In this document: positions 11,302 to 23,211 of the stretch, one piece after another
Numbering within the stretch: the stretch's first letter is position 1
How the letters are laid out: each line of letters begins with the position of its first letter
NCBI GenBank assembly: GCA_021234155.1
Contig: JAJEKV010000008.1
Span: 14,933,294-14,997,293 of the forward strand
DNA length: 64,000 bases
Origin: Isoetes taiwanensis
Taxonomy: Eukaryota > Streptophyta > Lycopodiopsida > Isoetales > Isoetaceae
Direction of reading: 5' to 3'
Notes under the pieces: model-generated
What the model saw: the letters and a program-made list of their open reading frames with translations, nothing else
Told to the model about the DNA's origin: nothing
Databases searched by the model: none
Made by a program: the position numbers and the translations under genes

Positions 11302-12711
11302 ATGGATTCCACTAACGTCCTCTCTCCTCTCCGGGGATTGGCGCCGCTCCCTCGATTTTACGGAAAGAACTTCCAAATGTGGAAGTGGCGGATCCAGATG
11401 ATTCTTGAGGATAAACAGCCTTTGGGAAGTTGTTAATCCATCCATTGCTTCACCTCGGGTTGTCAACCCAATCATTCAATCTGTCTCGAACTCCTCAAAT
11501 CCATTTGAAGCAACCGACCGCTTTTTAACTTTTACCATCGAGATTGACCTTGATGCTATGATCGCCGCTGAATTTTCTGAAAAGGATCGCAAGGCTAGAT
11601 TGATAATCTCTACTAGTCTTGACGATACCCCTGCAAGGATGATTAAAGGTGCTACCACTGCCCAAGAAATGTGGCAGCTTCTTCTTCATCTTTATGAGTC
11701 CACCACTGCCAGTAATCGCCTTGTTCTTCGCAAGAAACTGTATGAATTACGCCTTCAAGAGGGAGGCGACCTCATGAGTCATATCTGCATGATGAAAGAT
11801 CTTCTTGATGACTTATGTGCCACTGGTGTAACAATTCTGAGATCTAAAGGTTCCATCTTTGCTCAACAAACCTACCAAAATCATTTGAGGGTCTTATCAT
11901 CAACTTGGAGGGTCGTCTTTCTGAATATTCCTTTGATACAGCTCTTGACAGAGTTAAGAATGAATCTCTGCGGCAACAGCAGCACAAACCAGTCTCTGAT
12001 GCCGACACTCTCATGTTTGCCAATTTGAAGATCGTATCTCCGAAAGATTCTAAGGATTCTCGAGATCCTAAAGAGGCTGCCAAGAAAAAATCAGATCGCA
12101 ACAAATTCACTTGCTATCGCTGCCAGAAGAATGGGCATCTTGCCCGGGATTGTCGTGCTCCAGCCCCAATCCCAGCACCTTCTGCACCTTCTGCTCCTTC
12201 TGCTCCAATTGAGCAGAACAATTTGGTCCAAGATTTCTTGTGCACTGTGCTAACTGACTCTTCTCGTCATACAGATCTTACTTGGTATCTAGATTCAGGG
12301 GCAACAAGTCACATGACACCCAATCAATCCTCCTTTGTGTCTTATACTCCGCTCAAGATTCCGCGATCGCTTCTTATGGGGGATCACCATCTTCAACATG
12401 CTGTGGGTTCTGGTACGGTTGCTGTGCCTCTTCAATCTGGCTCTGTTAAACTTGTGAAGGACGTCCTCCATGTCCCTGGTCTCCATAAGAATTTACTCTC
12501 TGTAAGTAAAATTGCTGATGCTGGTCTCCACATTGCTTTCAGCTCCAATCTTTGTCGAATTACTGATGCTGAGAATCATATTCTTCTGATTGGTGTACAC
12601 GCTGGCAATCTTTATCAAATTGAGGATGGGTTTCCCTTGATTGAACAAGCAAACTTGGCCGTTACTCCTCCTACCAAAATTCCCTTTGGCACTTTAGCCT
12701 TGGCCACCTAG
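11302..12711 (+). pseudogene. Copia Gag and protease region
   Basis: ATG 11302 opens a Gag-like frame with a FYGKNFQMWKWRIQ motif, typical of the UBN2/copia Gag start. A frameshift near 11420 leads into the long frame with SLDDTPARMIKGATTAQEMW and YELRLQEGGDLMSH. A second shift precedes the zinc knuckle CYRCQKNGHLARDC (about 12113-12155). The aspartic protease motif WYLDSGATSHMT follows (about 12283-12318). The Gag-pre-integrase WHFSLGHL motif lies in another frame at about 12687-12710. Broken, hence a pseudogene. Confidence 0.88.
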
Positions 12712-12714
12712 CAC

Positions 12715-13530
12715 CCACCGACTTGACATCTTGTTTCCACACACAAATTGCCCGCTATATCCCCTACTCATCGCCTCGCAATTCTTGTCTCCAAGGAAAA
12801 GCCACCCCCGAGCATCTTTTCCACTCTCTCGATTCTCGTGCCACAAGGCCCCTTGCACTGCTCCATACTGATCTGATTGGACCCATCCGGCCTCCTACTC
12901 TAAGTGGTGCTCAGTATATTCTTGTCATCGTGGATGATTTCTCCAGGAAAATTTTTGTTCATTTGCTCCATTACAAACATGAAGTCTATGGTGTTTTTCT
13001 GAATTTTCAGCCAGAAATAGAGCGGGTTACAGGCCAAAATATCATCACTATTCGCGGATGGGGGAGGAGAGTTCTGCTCCAACAAATTTGATACTTTTTG
13101 CAGGTCCAAAGGCATTCAGCATCAAATTACAACGCCCTATACACCAGAGCAAAATGGAAGAGCCGAGAGAGCAAATCGCACTCTAGTTGAAATGGCACGC
13201 ACACTTCTGATAGCTATGGATGTACCTGCAGAATTTTGGGGTGAAGCTATTCTTACATCTGCTTACACCATGAATCGGACACCTCATCGCAGACCTTCAA
13301 AATCGTCTTCCCGAAGAAGTATGGAGAGGTCACTTTGTTTCTATCAAACACATGCGAGTCTTTGGTTGCCGCGTTTGTTCATGTTCAAATTTTACGCCTT
13401 GAGATCCAAGATGGCACCCAAAACCATTACATGCATGTTTATCGGCTATAGCTCCAATAGGAAGGCCTATCGACTCTTTGATCTCCATAATCGCACACTA
13501 GTTATCAGCTGCCATGTCTCCTTCAATGAA
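12715..13530 (+). pseudogene. Copia integrase region
   Basis: The rve core is seen as LLHTDLIGPI and YILVIVDDFSRKIFV (12860-12960) for the first Asp. A frameshifted stretch holds the second Asp area around 13055-13090. The Glu-containing PEQNGRAERANRTL is at about 13144-13185 and EFWGEAILTSAYTMNR follows at about 13232. The three catalytic residues are still recognisable, but the frames do not connect. Confidence 0.88.
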
Positions 13531-13739
13531 TTTGAAACATGTTCTTTACCTCCCACTTCGCCAAAGCTTCCCACCTTTGTTCTTGTGAAGATACCGCTTG
13601 CTCCTCTTGTCCTCCTCATACATCACTTACTTACGATACTCATTTATCTCCTCCTCCCTCTCCATCGATCATCTTTGCTTCTTCATCCATCTCCCCGCCT
13701 CCCACCAATGCATCTCCCACTCCTGCTGCACCCATTCTT

Positions 13740-14560
13740 GTTAGACCTGTCAGAAATAGACGCCCTCCCATTTGGAGCCATGATTACACTTTTTCCACTA
13801 CTGCTTCTATCATTGAGCCTCGGTCCTATCAAGATGCTCTTGCATCTCCCGAAAAACCCCATTGGCTTGAGGCTATGCAAAAGGAATACGACTCCATTCT
13901 TCAAGCGTAAACATGGACACTTGTGCCCCCCACCAAAATCATTCTCATTATTGATTCTCATTTGGGTTTTCAAACCGAAATATAACTTGATGCAGTGAGA
14001 TTGACGTGTACAAGGCCGATTCGTTGCAAGAGGATTCACACAAATTCCGGGAGTTGATTTCGATGAGACCTTTGCTCCTCGTAGCAAAGATGGTTTCCAT
14101 TCGCACGCGTTGCTTGCTTATGCCACACTCAATCATTTCTTTGTGCATCAAATGGATGTTTCTAATGCCTTTCTCGCATGGTGATCTTCATGAGGGCGTT
14201 TTTTGGAGCAGCCCGAAGGATTCGCCAAAGGATCAGCCCAAAATACAGATATGTAAGCTTCACAAAGCCTTGTATGGCTTACGCCAAGCGCCTCGCATGG
14301 TATGAAAAACTTCACCGACCTTGGCTTGACTTTTCAGCCTTCGCCAGTCCAAATTTTGCGATCCCAAAAGTGTACTTCCGTCATAGTCCATCTCCTCTCA
14401 TCATATTATGTTATGTAGATGATATTCTTCTCATTGCTGCCAATGAGCAAGACTTGATCACCCTCAAAACCGGTCTTCAAACTCGGTTTTCGCATGAAGG
14501 ACTTAGGCATGGGCCCACTACTTTTTAGGCCTCAAAATTACTTATGACCAAGATCTTGGA
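13740..14560 (+). pseudogene. Copia reverse transcriptase region
   Basis: Begins with the copia signature HWLEAMQKEYDSIL (about 13860-13900). It continues through a fragment with the KALYGLRQAP-like stretch (14255-14295) to the catalytic YVDDILLIA box (14416-14442). Stops and frameshifts separate these blocks. The order and spacing are normal for copia. Confidence 0.88.
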
Positions 14561-14867
14561 TCCATGCATCCGAAGCAAACCAAATATCTTCACCGAGCTT
14601 CTTACCCGCCATTCCATGTTATCCTGCAATCCTCGCTACTCCCCTTGAATTTGGCATTACCTTATTACCATCGATCCTCGATTGCTCACCCAATCTTCTC
14701 TCGTTTCATTCCCATTACAAAAATATTATTGGCACTCTTCTTTTTGCAAGAACCTCTACCTCTGATCTAGCCTTTGCTGTTTGTAAATTGAGTCAATTCT
14801 GCTTTGAATCCCAAACAAACCCACCGCCGACGCCCTCAAAAGATGTCTTCGATACCTTGCTGCCACC

Positions 14868-15390
14868 TTGAACCACGGCATTCACTACCATGCACAAGGA
14901 AATTCTGAAATTTTTGGCTATGCGGATGCGACCGACTCCGTAATCATCATGATAGGAAGTCCACCTGGTTACTCTTTTCTTCTTGGTAATACGTGCCGGT
15001 TGGAGCAGCTCCAAACAAAAGTGCGTGGCCCAATCTACCACCAAGCTGAATATGTGGCACTAGCACATACCGGAAATGAAGCTCTTTGGCTCAACAGATT
15101 GGCCCTTAAAACTTCATATCACCGCTCAAACAGGGGATCTCTCTTTTTGACAACCAAGGAGCAATTGCTATGTCTCACAATCCCGTCATGCATCGGTAAG
15201 ATGAAACATATTGATATAAAATACCATGTAGTGCGGGATCTAGTCGAAAGGCGGACTTTTGCTCTCTTCTCAGTCCCTCTGAGAGGACATGGCTGCAGAT
15301 ACTCTCGACCAAAGCTCGCACGTCCCCAAATTTTTACAGATGCTCTCTCTTCTTGGTTTCAAACCTCTCCCGAGATTCTTATGTCTTTGA
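14868..15390 (+). pseudogene. Copia RNase H region
   Basis: Contains GYADATDS, SPPGYSFLLGN and HQAEYVAL, the degenerate counterparts of the copia RNase H motifs (GYxDAD, SxxGYxFxLG, EAEYxAL). The substituted Asp region and a later frame break indicate loss of activity. It ends just before the polypurine tract. Confidence 0.85.
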
Positions 15391-15396
15391 GGGGGG

Positions 15397-15634
15397 TGTT
15401 GGATGTTCATCAAAGCCGGGAGAATCTCCCCGACACCTAGCCGTTGTATCACTCCACTTTAACTCCACTATTCCAGGGCCTTTATGGCTCTGAACAATTG
15501 TACTTTAATGAGATTCCCTCCCTCGAGCATATATAATGGGGGGCTCATTCGTGAATCAAGCATCGCCTATTGCTTGCATGCATGCGTTCTTGTATTGCTC
15601 TGTCGGCTCTATTGCTTGGCGATTGTAATCTTCA
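15397..15634 (+). repeat. Copia 3' LTR
   Basis: Starts TGTTGGATGTTC after a six-G polypurine tract and ends gtaatcttCA, giving the usual TG...CA ends. It aligns with 10974-11188. A TATA-like gcatatataatgg is at about 15528. Confidence 0.88.
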
Positions 15635-15637
15635 TTA

Positions 15638-15735
15638 GAATTTAGCAATAGGCGGACTTAGCCCCTATATAATTGTGCGTGTTTTTGGATAACATGCAAG
15701 GATGTCATTTGCAAGGCAAAAAAAAAGGCAACGCC
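15638..15735 (+). repeat. Flank block 'A', copy 2 (beside copia 3' LTR)
   Basis: Nearly identical to 10877-10973, including cccctatataattgtgcg and ggataacatgcaaggatgtcat. Together with copy 1 it gives the order A-LTR-internal-LTR-A. Confidence 0.75.
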
Positions 15736-18580
15736 TCTCACATGGAATCTATTGGTGTTCATCCTACACAAGTCTCAGATGCCTACCAACATTAACCTAA
15801 GACGACAAAAAGGTTGGAAGATGTTACATGCATCATATAAAGACTTGAATTGTCGCGACTTTAACTTGCTTACAAGAAAATGCACGTTGTTTTAAAAGTC
15901 GTACTTTATCTATCTTTGTGTTCTTTTCTCTTAGTTGGAAAACATTAGTTTTCTTATAATGCATTATTAAGTGCTTCTAAATTTAGTTAATCATATATAC
16001 ATTCCATGCATAATTTTGACATGGGTTTGCTGGAATAATGTTTATTTTGTTTCATTATCATATGCAAGAAACACGTAAGATATCAAAATGGTATATTGAC
16101 AATGAACTTTGCTTCTTGTCTATGAGTTGTATTATGTGGGCTATTGGTGAAAGATCTTCACATGATTTACGTAGGCACAATGCTCTTGGGGCATGTTTAG
16201 ATCTACCAATATGATAAGTCATTCTTTTGCTCTTAATGCATGCAATGGGAAAAACACTGCATTGCTCTTGGGGCTGTTTAGATCCACCCTATGATAAGCC
16301 ATTTCCTCCCATTCGTTGAACAGCTTTGTATGGAACTAGATGTTTTCCCTAAGGGCCTGAATTTTTTTTTTTAATATAGCAACCAACAACTACCATTCAT
16401 ATTAACTTAAACCATTGCACAAGTATTTCTAATGTTATTACATGCATAAGTGTTTGTAAAAATAGTACGTGAAGTTATGCCATCCTTAGTGCCCAAACGC
16501 CTTTATTACGGCCCGAAGGGCCCAAATTTTTTTTATTAATATAAACATATAGCACATTAACAACCAACACATCACTACAATCAACATTATTTAACATAAA
16601 CCATTGCATCCAACACATTTAAATTAACATCCCCCTAAAACCCCCTTTGGTTTGGGTGCATATTCACACGGGGGGTTACTCCGGGCATCGAGAGCTGTCA
16701 GATAGGCATATTTGCCCTTTATTCCTCGATCTGGACCGTACATAGCGATCCTCGTTTGTGGGGTATGCTTGTACAAATTTTTGTATACTGTATATTGAGA
16801 TTTGCAAAATACTATAAGGTTTGAGGGAATGTACTTAATGGTGTTAATTTTGTACATGTAGTCTGAAATATATCATTAACAAAAAAATCCAGCACCCAAA
16901 TCCCAAGGAGAAACAGGAACAAGAAGATTTTTGCAATGTGACTCCCCATCGTGGGGATCTCCGGAAGACCATGCCAAGTGGAATTTCCTTTACCTATCAA
17001 CTTGGACTAAGCACATTGAATATTGATTTTGTTTTCTATTGAGATATATCAAGGAATACCGTATCAAAACATGACCATTAAATAAAAGAATCAAAAGAAT
17101 TGAAGAGTAAGCAAGCTTATGCACTAATGAGGTTTGCATTGTAGAATATAGAATGCTCACAAAAAGGCAACAAGTGCTTTATATAGTGAGAGTACACAAG
17201 TGTTCTATAACATATTGTTAAGCTGTTGCAATTCAATATAGAAATGGTTGCAGAGCTGCGCATACAACAAATGTATTGTAGATCTCCATAAAGGAGAACG
17301 GAGATAACTTGACCAAAAAATTAACTCAAAATGTATTTAGGGATGAGGCAATCCCCTTTTAAGGAGGGAATTTGAAACGAGGCAGTTCTTTCCCTTTTAA
17401 AGATGATTCTAATCTGGTGTACTCGGTAAGCTTCTTATTGCTGAAGAAATCTTACAATTACATTTCCTACTTTAGGTGAGAGTCCACTAAATAAATTTAT
17501 TTTTGCCATCTTTGTACCGGTGATAGAAGTGTCAAGAATGAGATGTTTGTGTCTACAGATAGATGAGCCAATAGCATTCTGTTCCTGCGATACCTTGGGC
17601 GATATTTTAAGATTTTGCGATTGCGGTGCCTCTTATACATACAATAAAGGATACCCAACCAGCAGAGCTGGACAAAGATTATGTAACACATGCACATTTC
17701 CACAACAACTGGAAGCATCAATTATAACTTGTGATAATGATGTTTGCTTTGCATTTGTCATAAGTAACCTTTATTACCCTTTTCTACCAAATGTTTTTGC
17801 TAGCTCAAAAGAATAAACAATAAGGATTAAAACTCTAATAAAAAGGCTATACAACTTTTCCTGTTGCTTTGGAAAGTCATATGCGGCTTTTTATAGTTAA
17901 ATAGCTTTCTGTTCCTTTCACAGATAATATATTGCGCAATCTCTTTTATACAACTGATAAACAATGGAATGTATACCTTTGGACTCCCAACACATAGTTC
18001 GATTGGGAAAGAGTGATAACTTATCAAACCTTAAGCATGTGGCCATACCATTACGGAGAATATGGGTGATTTATCTCATCTGTGTAGGACTCTTGTCCAA
18101 CATAATATTTCAGCAAATGATACTAATGCAATTTCATTTTTCTTCAGAAATAAAGAAATAAGGATTTCCCGAGAGTGCATGGGACGATGTAAAGTAACGC
18201 GGGTTGATCATTGCCATCCATCAGGTTCAACGCAACATAGGTCAAAAAAAGGTCTGCAACAATAACGTTACATCAAGCAGGACCAACAAACTCTCCAACC
18301 TGCCAATTTTTTTCTTACCTAACCCATAACCAATTATGGTCCACAAGAAGTAACCTTTAAACAAACTTTTTTTGGCTGCCCAATCGTACCTACAACACCA
18401 ACCCATTAAATTGTGTCTTCATGCAAAAGCATTAACTACTAAAGCTCAGAAAATAAACTCATCATGACAATAAAAATGCTGCATGTACATCTTGGTCTTG
18501 TACAGTTTTACAAAGACATACAGTTTCACAAAGACAACCAATGGCACCATGGCATGGCTGCTTTAACTACCGAGAACCAT
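15736..18580. other. No gene recognised
   Basis: AT-rich sequence with a loosely repeated phrase (gctcttgggg...gtttagatc at 16185-16285). A Cys-containing plus-strand frame at 17520-17816 cannot be assigned. The missing 3' part (PAL-motif exon) of the SPP-like gene at 18.6 kb would be expected here on the minus strand, but I did not find it. Confidence 0.4.
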
Positions 18581-18589
18581 GCATTATAG

Positions 18590-19673
18590 ATCTTGAACAT
18601 AATCTGATCTGAGGACACATAATTCTACCAACTTTAGACTTCGCATAGGATTCAAAACCATTTGCATACCGCAAAGTGAAAGAGACCAATAAGCCAGGTA
18701 ATAAAATGTCGCCAAAGCCAATGATCGAGCAGCCTCCCCATGGAGGCGGGGTATTTTAAGAAGCATTGGGATTGTTTCTCCCAATCACCAAAGCCAATGA
18801 TCGAGCAACCTCCCCATGGATAAAAAAGGTGGGGTATTTTAAGAAGCAATCAACAATCACAGTAATTGAAGAAGAAAATACAATACTCACCACAATCATC
18901 ACGCTCTCTTTGAAAATGTAAGGTGAGATAAAGACCCAGAAGATATCATAGAAGAAAGCACAGCTAAGAAGAACAGTAGAAACCTGTTGATATGAAAATA
19001 AATTACTTAAAGTAAAATGACAGCAAAACCATTAAGGCAAATAAAGGAAGCCAGGAAGGGACCTGGCTAAAAAGCTTATACTAACCTTGATGTTTGACAG
19101 ACGCACAATTTGCAGCACAGTTAGATAAGTGCTATTCCCTGAACAGGTAAAAAATCTAGTCCAGCCCAAAAAACTGCTTCTTTTTCAAGCTTCATTTTAG
19201 CAAATCCATAAATAATACATAACTTACAAGAATATCTTGAGCAATGCAAAAGAGACATGCCGATAGATTGCCCACATAACAACGAATGTTATACAAAAGG
19301 GCGACACCAACATGCTAAGCATGGAAACACCACCGAGGAGAGGAATGTTCACATACAAGGTAGCTGCATGCGTGAACCATAGCTGCATGCATGAACCATC
19401 TGTATCCATATGGAGCATGGAAGATGAGTTTCACAGATAAAGACAAGGAAGCATTTCCATGAGTTTGGTCAATAAATTTACAGCCTTTAATCTTGTGAAA
19501 GCCAGGATAAATTCTTCTACTATACAACTCACCAATATGCACATTGATATCCAAATTATCATGTGGCCAAATTTATAAGGACAATGCATGTCTTGTTGAG
19601 AATCTTACCTTGATTGAAATACGTGGAAAATGGTCCGAGTTAGCAAACATGGCCTCGATTCCTACATAAAGTG
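18590..19673 (-). pseudogene. Signal peptide peptidase-like (SPPL) intramembrane aspartyl protease, broken and partial
   Basis: Exon remnants on the minus strand. An exon ending at 19609 carries LYVGIEAMFAN before gtaaga. An exon of about 19355-19228 carries LLGGVSMLSM, SPFCITFVVMWAIYRHVSFA and then a small deletion before QDIL and gtaagt. Exon 19138-19086 carries TVLQIVRLSNIK. Exon 18985-18891 is intact, with the first catalytic Asp in [12 protein letters not shown] (codon 18945-18947). The last block carries [19 protein letters not shown] (second Asp, codon 18708-18710) and LLPGLL. SPP/SPPL proteins cut membrane-spanning segments using YD and GxGD aspartates. Here the GxGD exon start is duplicated, several frameshifts occur, and the C-terminal PAL part was not found. 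Confidence 0.85.
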
Positions 19674-20044
19674 TAGTGTTTGAGATCTAATTTGTAATAT
19701 AGAGGACAATGCCACCCAAGGAAATTCAACCTTGAGATTCAGTCCTTAAAAGGTAGTACATACCGAGCTCTTAAAATGCCAGAATTTGCAGGTTTTTCAG
19801 GGTCTATTCTAGATGCCAAAGAAATGACTGTAAATAAGATATTTTACTGTAATTATAACTAAAGGCAGAATCGTGGCATAACTCTATAGACACAAATGCC
19901 AAAGGAGGTGTTCCAAGCCATTCATTTCCCCTCTGATGACGACAGGAATCCCTGATAAAGTCTTGAATAAGTGATCATGCAGCATCAGCAAGGCCAAGGC
20001 AGAGGTCCAAGCAAAATTGGGGCATCGATTCCATTACCTCCCTT

Positions 20045-20452
20045 TTGCTTGGAGTCGCTGACGCACAGTTTACATTGAGCATGAGGATTTTGTGGTGGAG
20101 GTCACGGCCCTGTGATGAAGCGCATTGGGCAAATGCGATCTCCAACACTGCAGAGCACATAGTTAACCGCGTACGCAGAGCAAGTAAAGAATGTAAGCAA
20201 TGCAAAGCTCTCCTATCTTTGGCCAGAGCAGCTGTCGAGTATTTGCCCTACTGGACTGAACATTTTAAAGAAGAAATAGATGCAAGATTAAGGGAGGCAG
20301 ATTTCATCGGTTGGCATCTGGTTAGTGCCTTGAAGTCTGCTCGGGAGCTAACTCAGCTCTGTGATGGAAAAGGGCGTCACTATAGCCTCATAGTTACCTG
20401 CGTCATAGTTATCCAGAGAACCCTTTTATTGTGCCTCATGCTCAAATGTTGA
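20045..20452 (+). CDS. Unrecognised open frame
   Basis: A 135-codon frame rich in Ala, Arg and Lys in its first 110 residues (KECKQCKALLSLARAAVEY, HLVSALKSARELTQL), predicted mostly helical. The tail is hydrophobic and probably not coding. I do not recognise the family. It could be an exon of a host gene together with 20486-20791. Codon usage is balanced rather than low-complexity, which is the only reason to list it. Confidence 0.2.
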   Translation: MLGVADAQFTLSMRILWWRSRPCDEAHWANAISNTAEHIVNRVRRASKECKQCKALLSLARAAVEYLPYWTEHFKEEIDARLREADFIGWHLVSALKSARELTQLCDGKGRHYSLIVTCVIVIQRTLLLCLMLKC

Positions 20453-20485
20453 TAACACAAATGCTCACATACTGTTGTATTCTTC

Positions 20486-20791
20486 TTGCATGCAATGGCT
20501 GTCGACCACCATAGCAAGGGAACTGGCTCCGCCTCCAGAAGCTTCTCGAACCCTAGAAACAAGGATGATCGGAACACCAGACGTAAGCAAGAGGTGGGCG
20601 ATGGTAGAAACTCGGAAACAAAATATGCTTTAGAATCTAAGAAAGAAAATGACCACAGCAGATTGGAGACCAAAAGCCAAGATGCTGTTCACAATGCCGT
20701 ATGCAGCAAGAGTTCGGTATGCCGGAGTGAGGAGACTAATTTTCTGGAGCCAGACTATTTTCTGGAGTTCTTTGAATTTCCCCAACTGTAG
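20486..20791 (+). CDS. Unrecognised charged open frame
   Basis: A 101-codon hydrophilic frame, rich in Lys, Glu, Ser and Asn (NPRNKDDRNTRRKQEVGDG), ending in a short hydrophobic FLEFFEFPQL. No domain is recognised. Its closeness to the preceding frame suggests a two-exon gene or an old retroelement Gag; neither can be shown. Confidence 0.2.
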   Translation: MHAMAVDHHSKGTGSASRSFSNPRNKDDRNTRRKQEVGDGRNSETKYALESKKENDHSRLETKSQDAVHNAVCSKSSVCRSEETNFLEPDYFLEFFEFPQL

Positions 20792-22020
20792 ATGCCGAAA
20801 ATAAAGGATCTGATGGACAGAATTTTTTTTGGCTGATGTGGCATGACACGTGGCATAGCTAGAAACGCAGGAAAGTGGGCAGCTCGGGTTAGGCAACCCT
20901 GCTAAATAGGGGCAGAACTCCTGTAAGCTGGAGAAGAACCCTCGTACATGCTTCCAAACTTCATTTGCTTGCTCAAATCGCAAGAATCTTCAAAGAAAAT
21001 AGCTTGAATCTGCATTGAACCTGCATCGAATCTGCTTCAATCGCCCCTGCAAGCTAATCGACGTAAAAACAAGGTGGGCTGAAATCTCGGGTGTCCACAA
21101 TCATCTTATGACCCGACGCATGGCATCTTCTTTTAAGAATGTCGGACGCTTTTTCTTAATCGGAAAGGCGGTTTTCTTGTGCATTCTTGTGTTACGAGTT
21201 TTCATCAAACGAATCGAGTTTTCACCCGACGAGAATCAAGTTTTAACCGACATTCTTGCAATTTTTCACCCCCACGGAACTGCGGCCCACCTGTTTTCAC
21301 GTTTCAAGAAACACCGGGGCTTAAATTAGGTGTCACAGGTCTCTCGCCAGGCAGACGCCGACACCGGATTTAAGCCCCGGGTTCTTTCTTGAATCCCCCA
21401 CTTTTGTGGGCCATGTAATAAACCCACGAGCAGTCAAGGATTTCCGGTAGGAAACCGACAAGCGGCACCGGAAACCCTCTCCTACCCGTGGGTTCCCTAG
21501 CACTTGTCCCATGTCGAGTTTCCACTCAAGTCATTTTGACTGTGGAGAAATATATCCTTCTCGACTGCAACCAAGTGATCGGCTTAGAAATTTTATTTTC
21601 ACATGTGATCGGCATCGTTTTATTTAGTATCTCTTGATGCATGTCTAACTCTGTTATGGCTAACTTTGGACCTCGATCTCAGGGATAGCCAACATATCTC
21701 AAGGAACAATATTAGATAGATATTCAAGAGCCGTGGAATCGACAGCCCTAAATTTAAAATACAAAGAGTAGAAAGTTCGTGCACAACCCTAAAAAATTTG
21801 AGCAAATACACCATGGTCCACATAAAAAAACGCCTAAGCATTAACTTTGCTCCTCATGAATCGAACATGAGCATAACCATTGATCAATACTACCCTAGAA
21901 GAAATCCACATAAACATTAATACAATCAAAGCTGTTAAAGCCAAAGGTATGCATTATTTAGAGCGTGAACATTTTATCTGCTCCTCAGAAATTCAACTTG
22001 AGCATGACCATTCGGCCACG
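20792..22020. other. No gene recognised; contains a phrase repeated at 22.6 kb
   Basis: Mixed sequence. A stretch with gaaaccctctcctacccg and tgggttccctagca at 21470-21503 recurs at 22590-22622 in the same orientation, bracketing the tandem array. Possibly ends of one small element. No coding domain. Confidence 0.4.
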
Positions 22021-22497
22021 TGCTTGTGGTCCTACATGTTGACGTGCATGCACATGCAAGCTTCAAATACAAAGAGAGGACTATACGATATACAAAGGGT
22101 TCTTCATTTAAGGCAGCAAATACAAAGCATGTGCCTACGTGTTGACGTGCATGCACATGCAAGCTTCAAATACAAAGCGAGGACTATACGATATACAAAG
22201 GTTCTTCATTTTAAGGCAGCAAATACAAAGCATGTGCCTACATGTTGACGTGCATGCACATGCAAGCTTCAAATCCAAAGAGAGGACTATACAATATACA
22301 AAGGTTCTTCCTTTAAGGCAGCAAATACAAAGCTTGTGGTCCTACATGTTGACGTGCATGCACATGCAAGCTTCTAGCAAGTACAAAGCATGTGCCTACA
22401 TGTTGACGTGCATGCACATGCAAGCTTCAAATACAAAGAGAGGACTATATGATAGACAAAGGTTCTTCATTTAAGGCAGCAAATACAAAGCATGTGC
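22021..22497 (+). repeat. Tandem repeat, about 103-bp unit, five copies
   Basis: The word tgttgacgtgcatgcacatg recurs at 22037, 22140, 22243, 22347 and 22401. That is a 103-104 bp period with a final half-length unit. Each unit includes the internal near-palindrome gtgcatgcac, the phrase caagcttcaaatacaaag and a gactatacgatatac stretch. Copies are highly similar, so the array is young. Confidence 0.93.
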
Positions 22498-23211
22498 CTT
22501 GGTGTCGTTGCCTCACCAAGGCACTACCTGATCAAAACAACATCAAGACGAGATCTTAGTGTCATCACCTCACCAAGATCTAAATGGGAAACCCTCTCCT
22601 ACCCGTGGGTTCCCTAGCATTTAACAAGATTGCGTATTAAACGGGAGCAAATCATCGAAACGAGAGCAAAAGGAATATTCTTTAAAGATTCCCTTTTTTA
22701 CAAAAAAAGGGATAAAATGAGGTAAAAAAAAAGTTACATGAAATTCAATTTTGCCCCAAATGACAAGTTTTTTGTGGAACGAAAAGAATTGACTTTTAAA
22801 GTGACACTTTTCTTAAAGAAATAGAATGTTCTTGAAGTATGTTTTTTGAGAGAAACTCTAATTTCAAAGGATAAAATATTTAACAAGAAATTGAAGTAAA
22901 GTTCAGAATCGATCTTTGTAGTATTCTCAAAATTTGAAGATAAAATCTTCATATTCACGTTACAAAATTCTGATCTTTTACTAAGACTGGGTTATGTGCA
23001 AAAGTGTGAGGAGTGATGAAGGAGGGATCGGGGGCGTCACCATATTCATTTATGCCATCCTCATCTCCTTCACTTCTTTCCCCATCCTTTCGAGGAAGTG
23101 CTTTGAGTTGCCTTCCTCATCACTATCAACGATGGTGAAACATTGCCACCACCACTCCCTTCTTCATCCTCTTCCTCGTAATTACAAGCCTTTTTAAGCA
23201 AATTGATAGTT

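Larger units (their letters stand above)
10974..15634 (+). mobile_element. Degenerate Ty1-copia LTR retrotransposon
   Basis: Internal order is Gag, protease, integrase, reverse transcriptase, RNase H, which defines the copia lineage. LTRs of about 215 and 238 bp are at 10974-11188 and 15397-15634. A degenerate initiator-Met-like primer site (ggttatgggccca) follows the 5' LTR at 11193, and a G-rich polypurine tract (15391-15396) precedes the 3' LTR. Many frameshifts and stops break the polyprotein, so the copy is dead. The element is about 4.66 kb, typical for copia. Confidence 0.92.
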
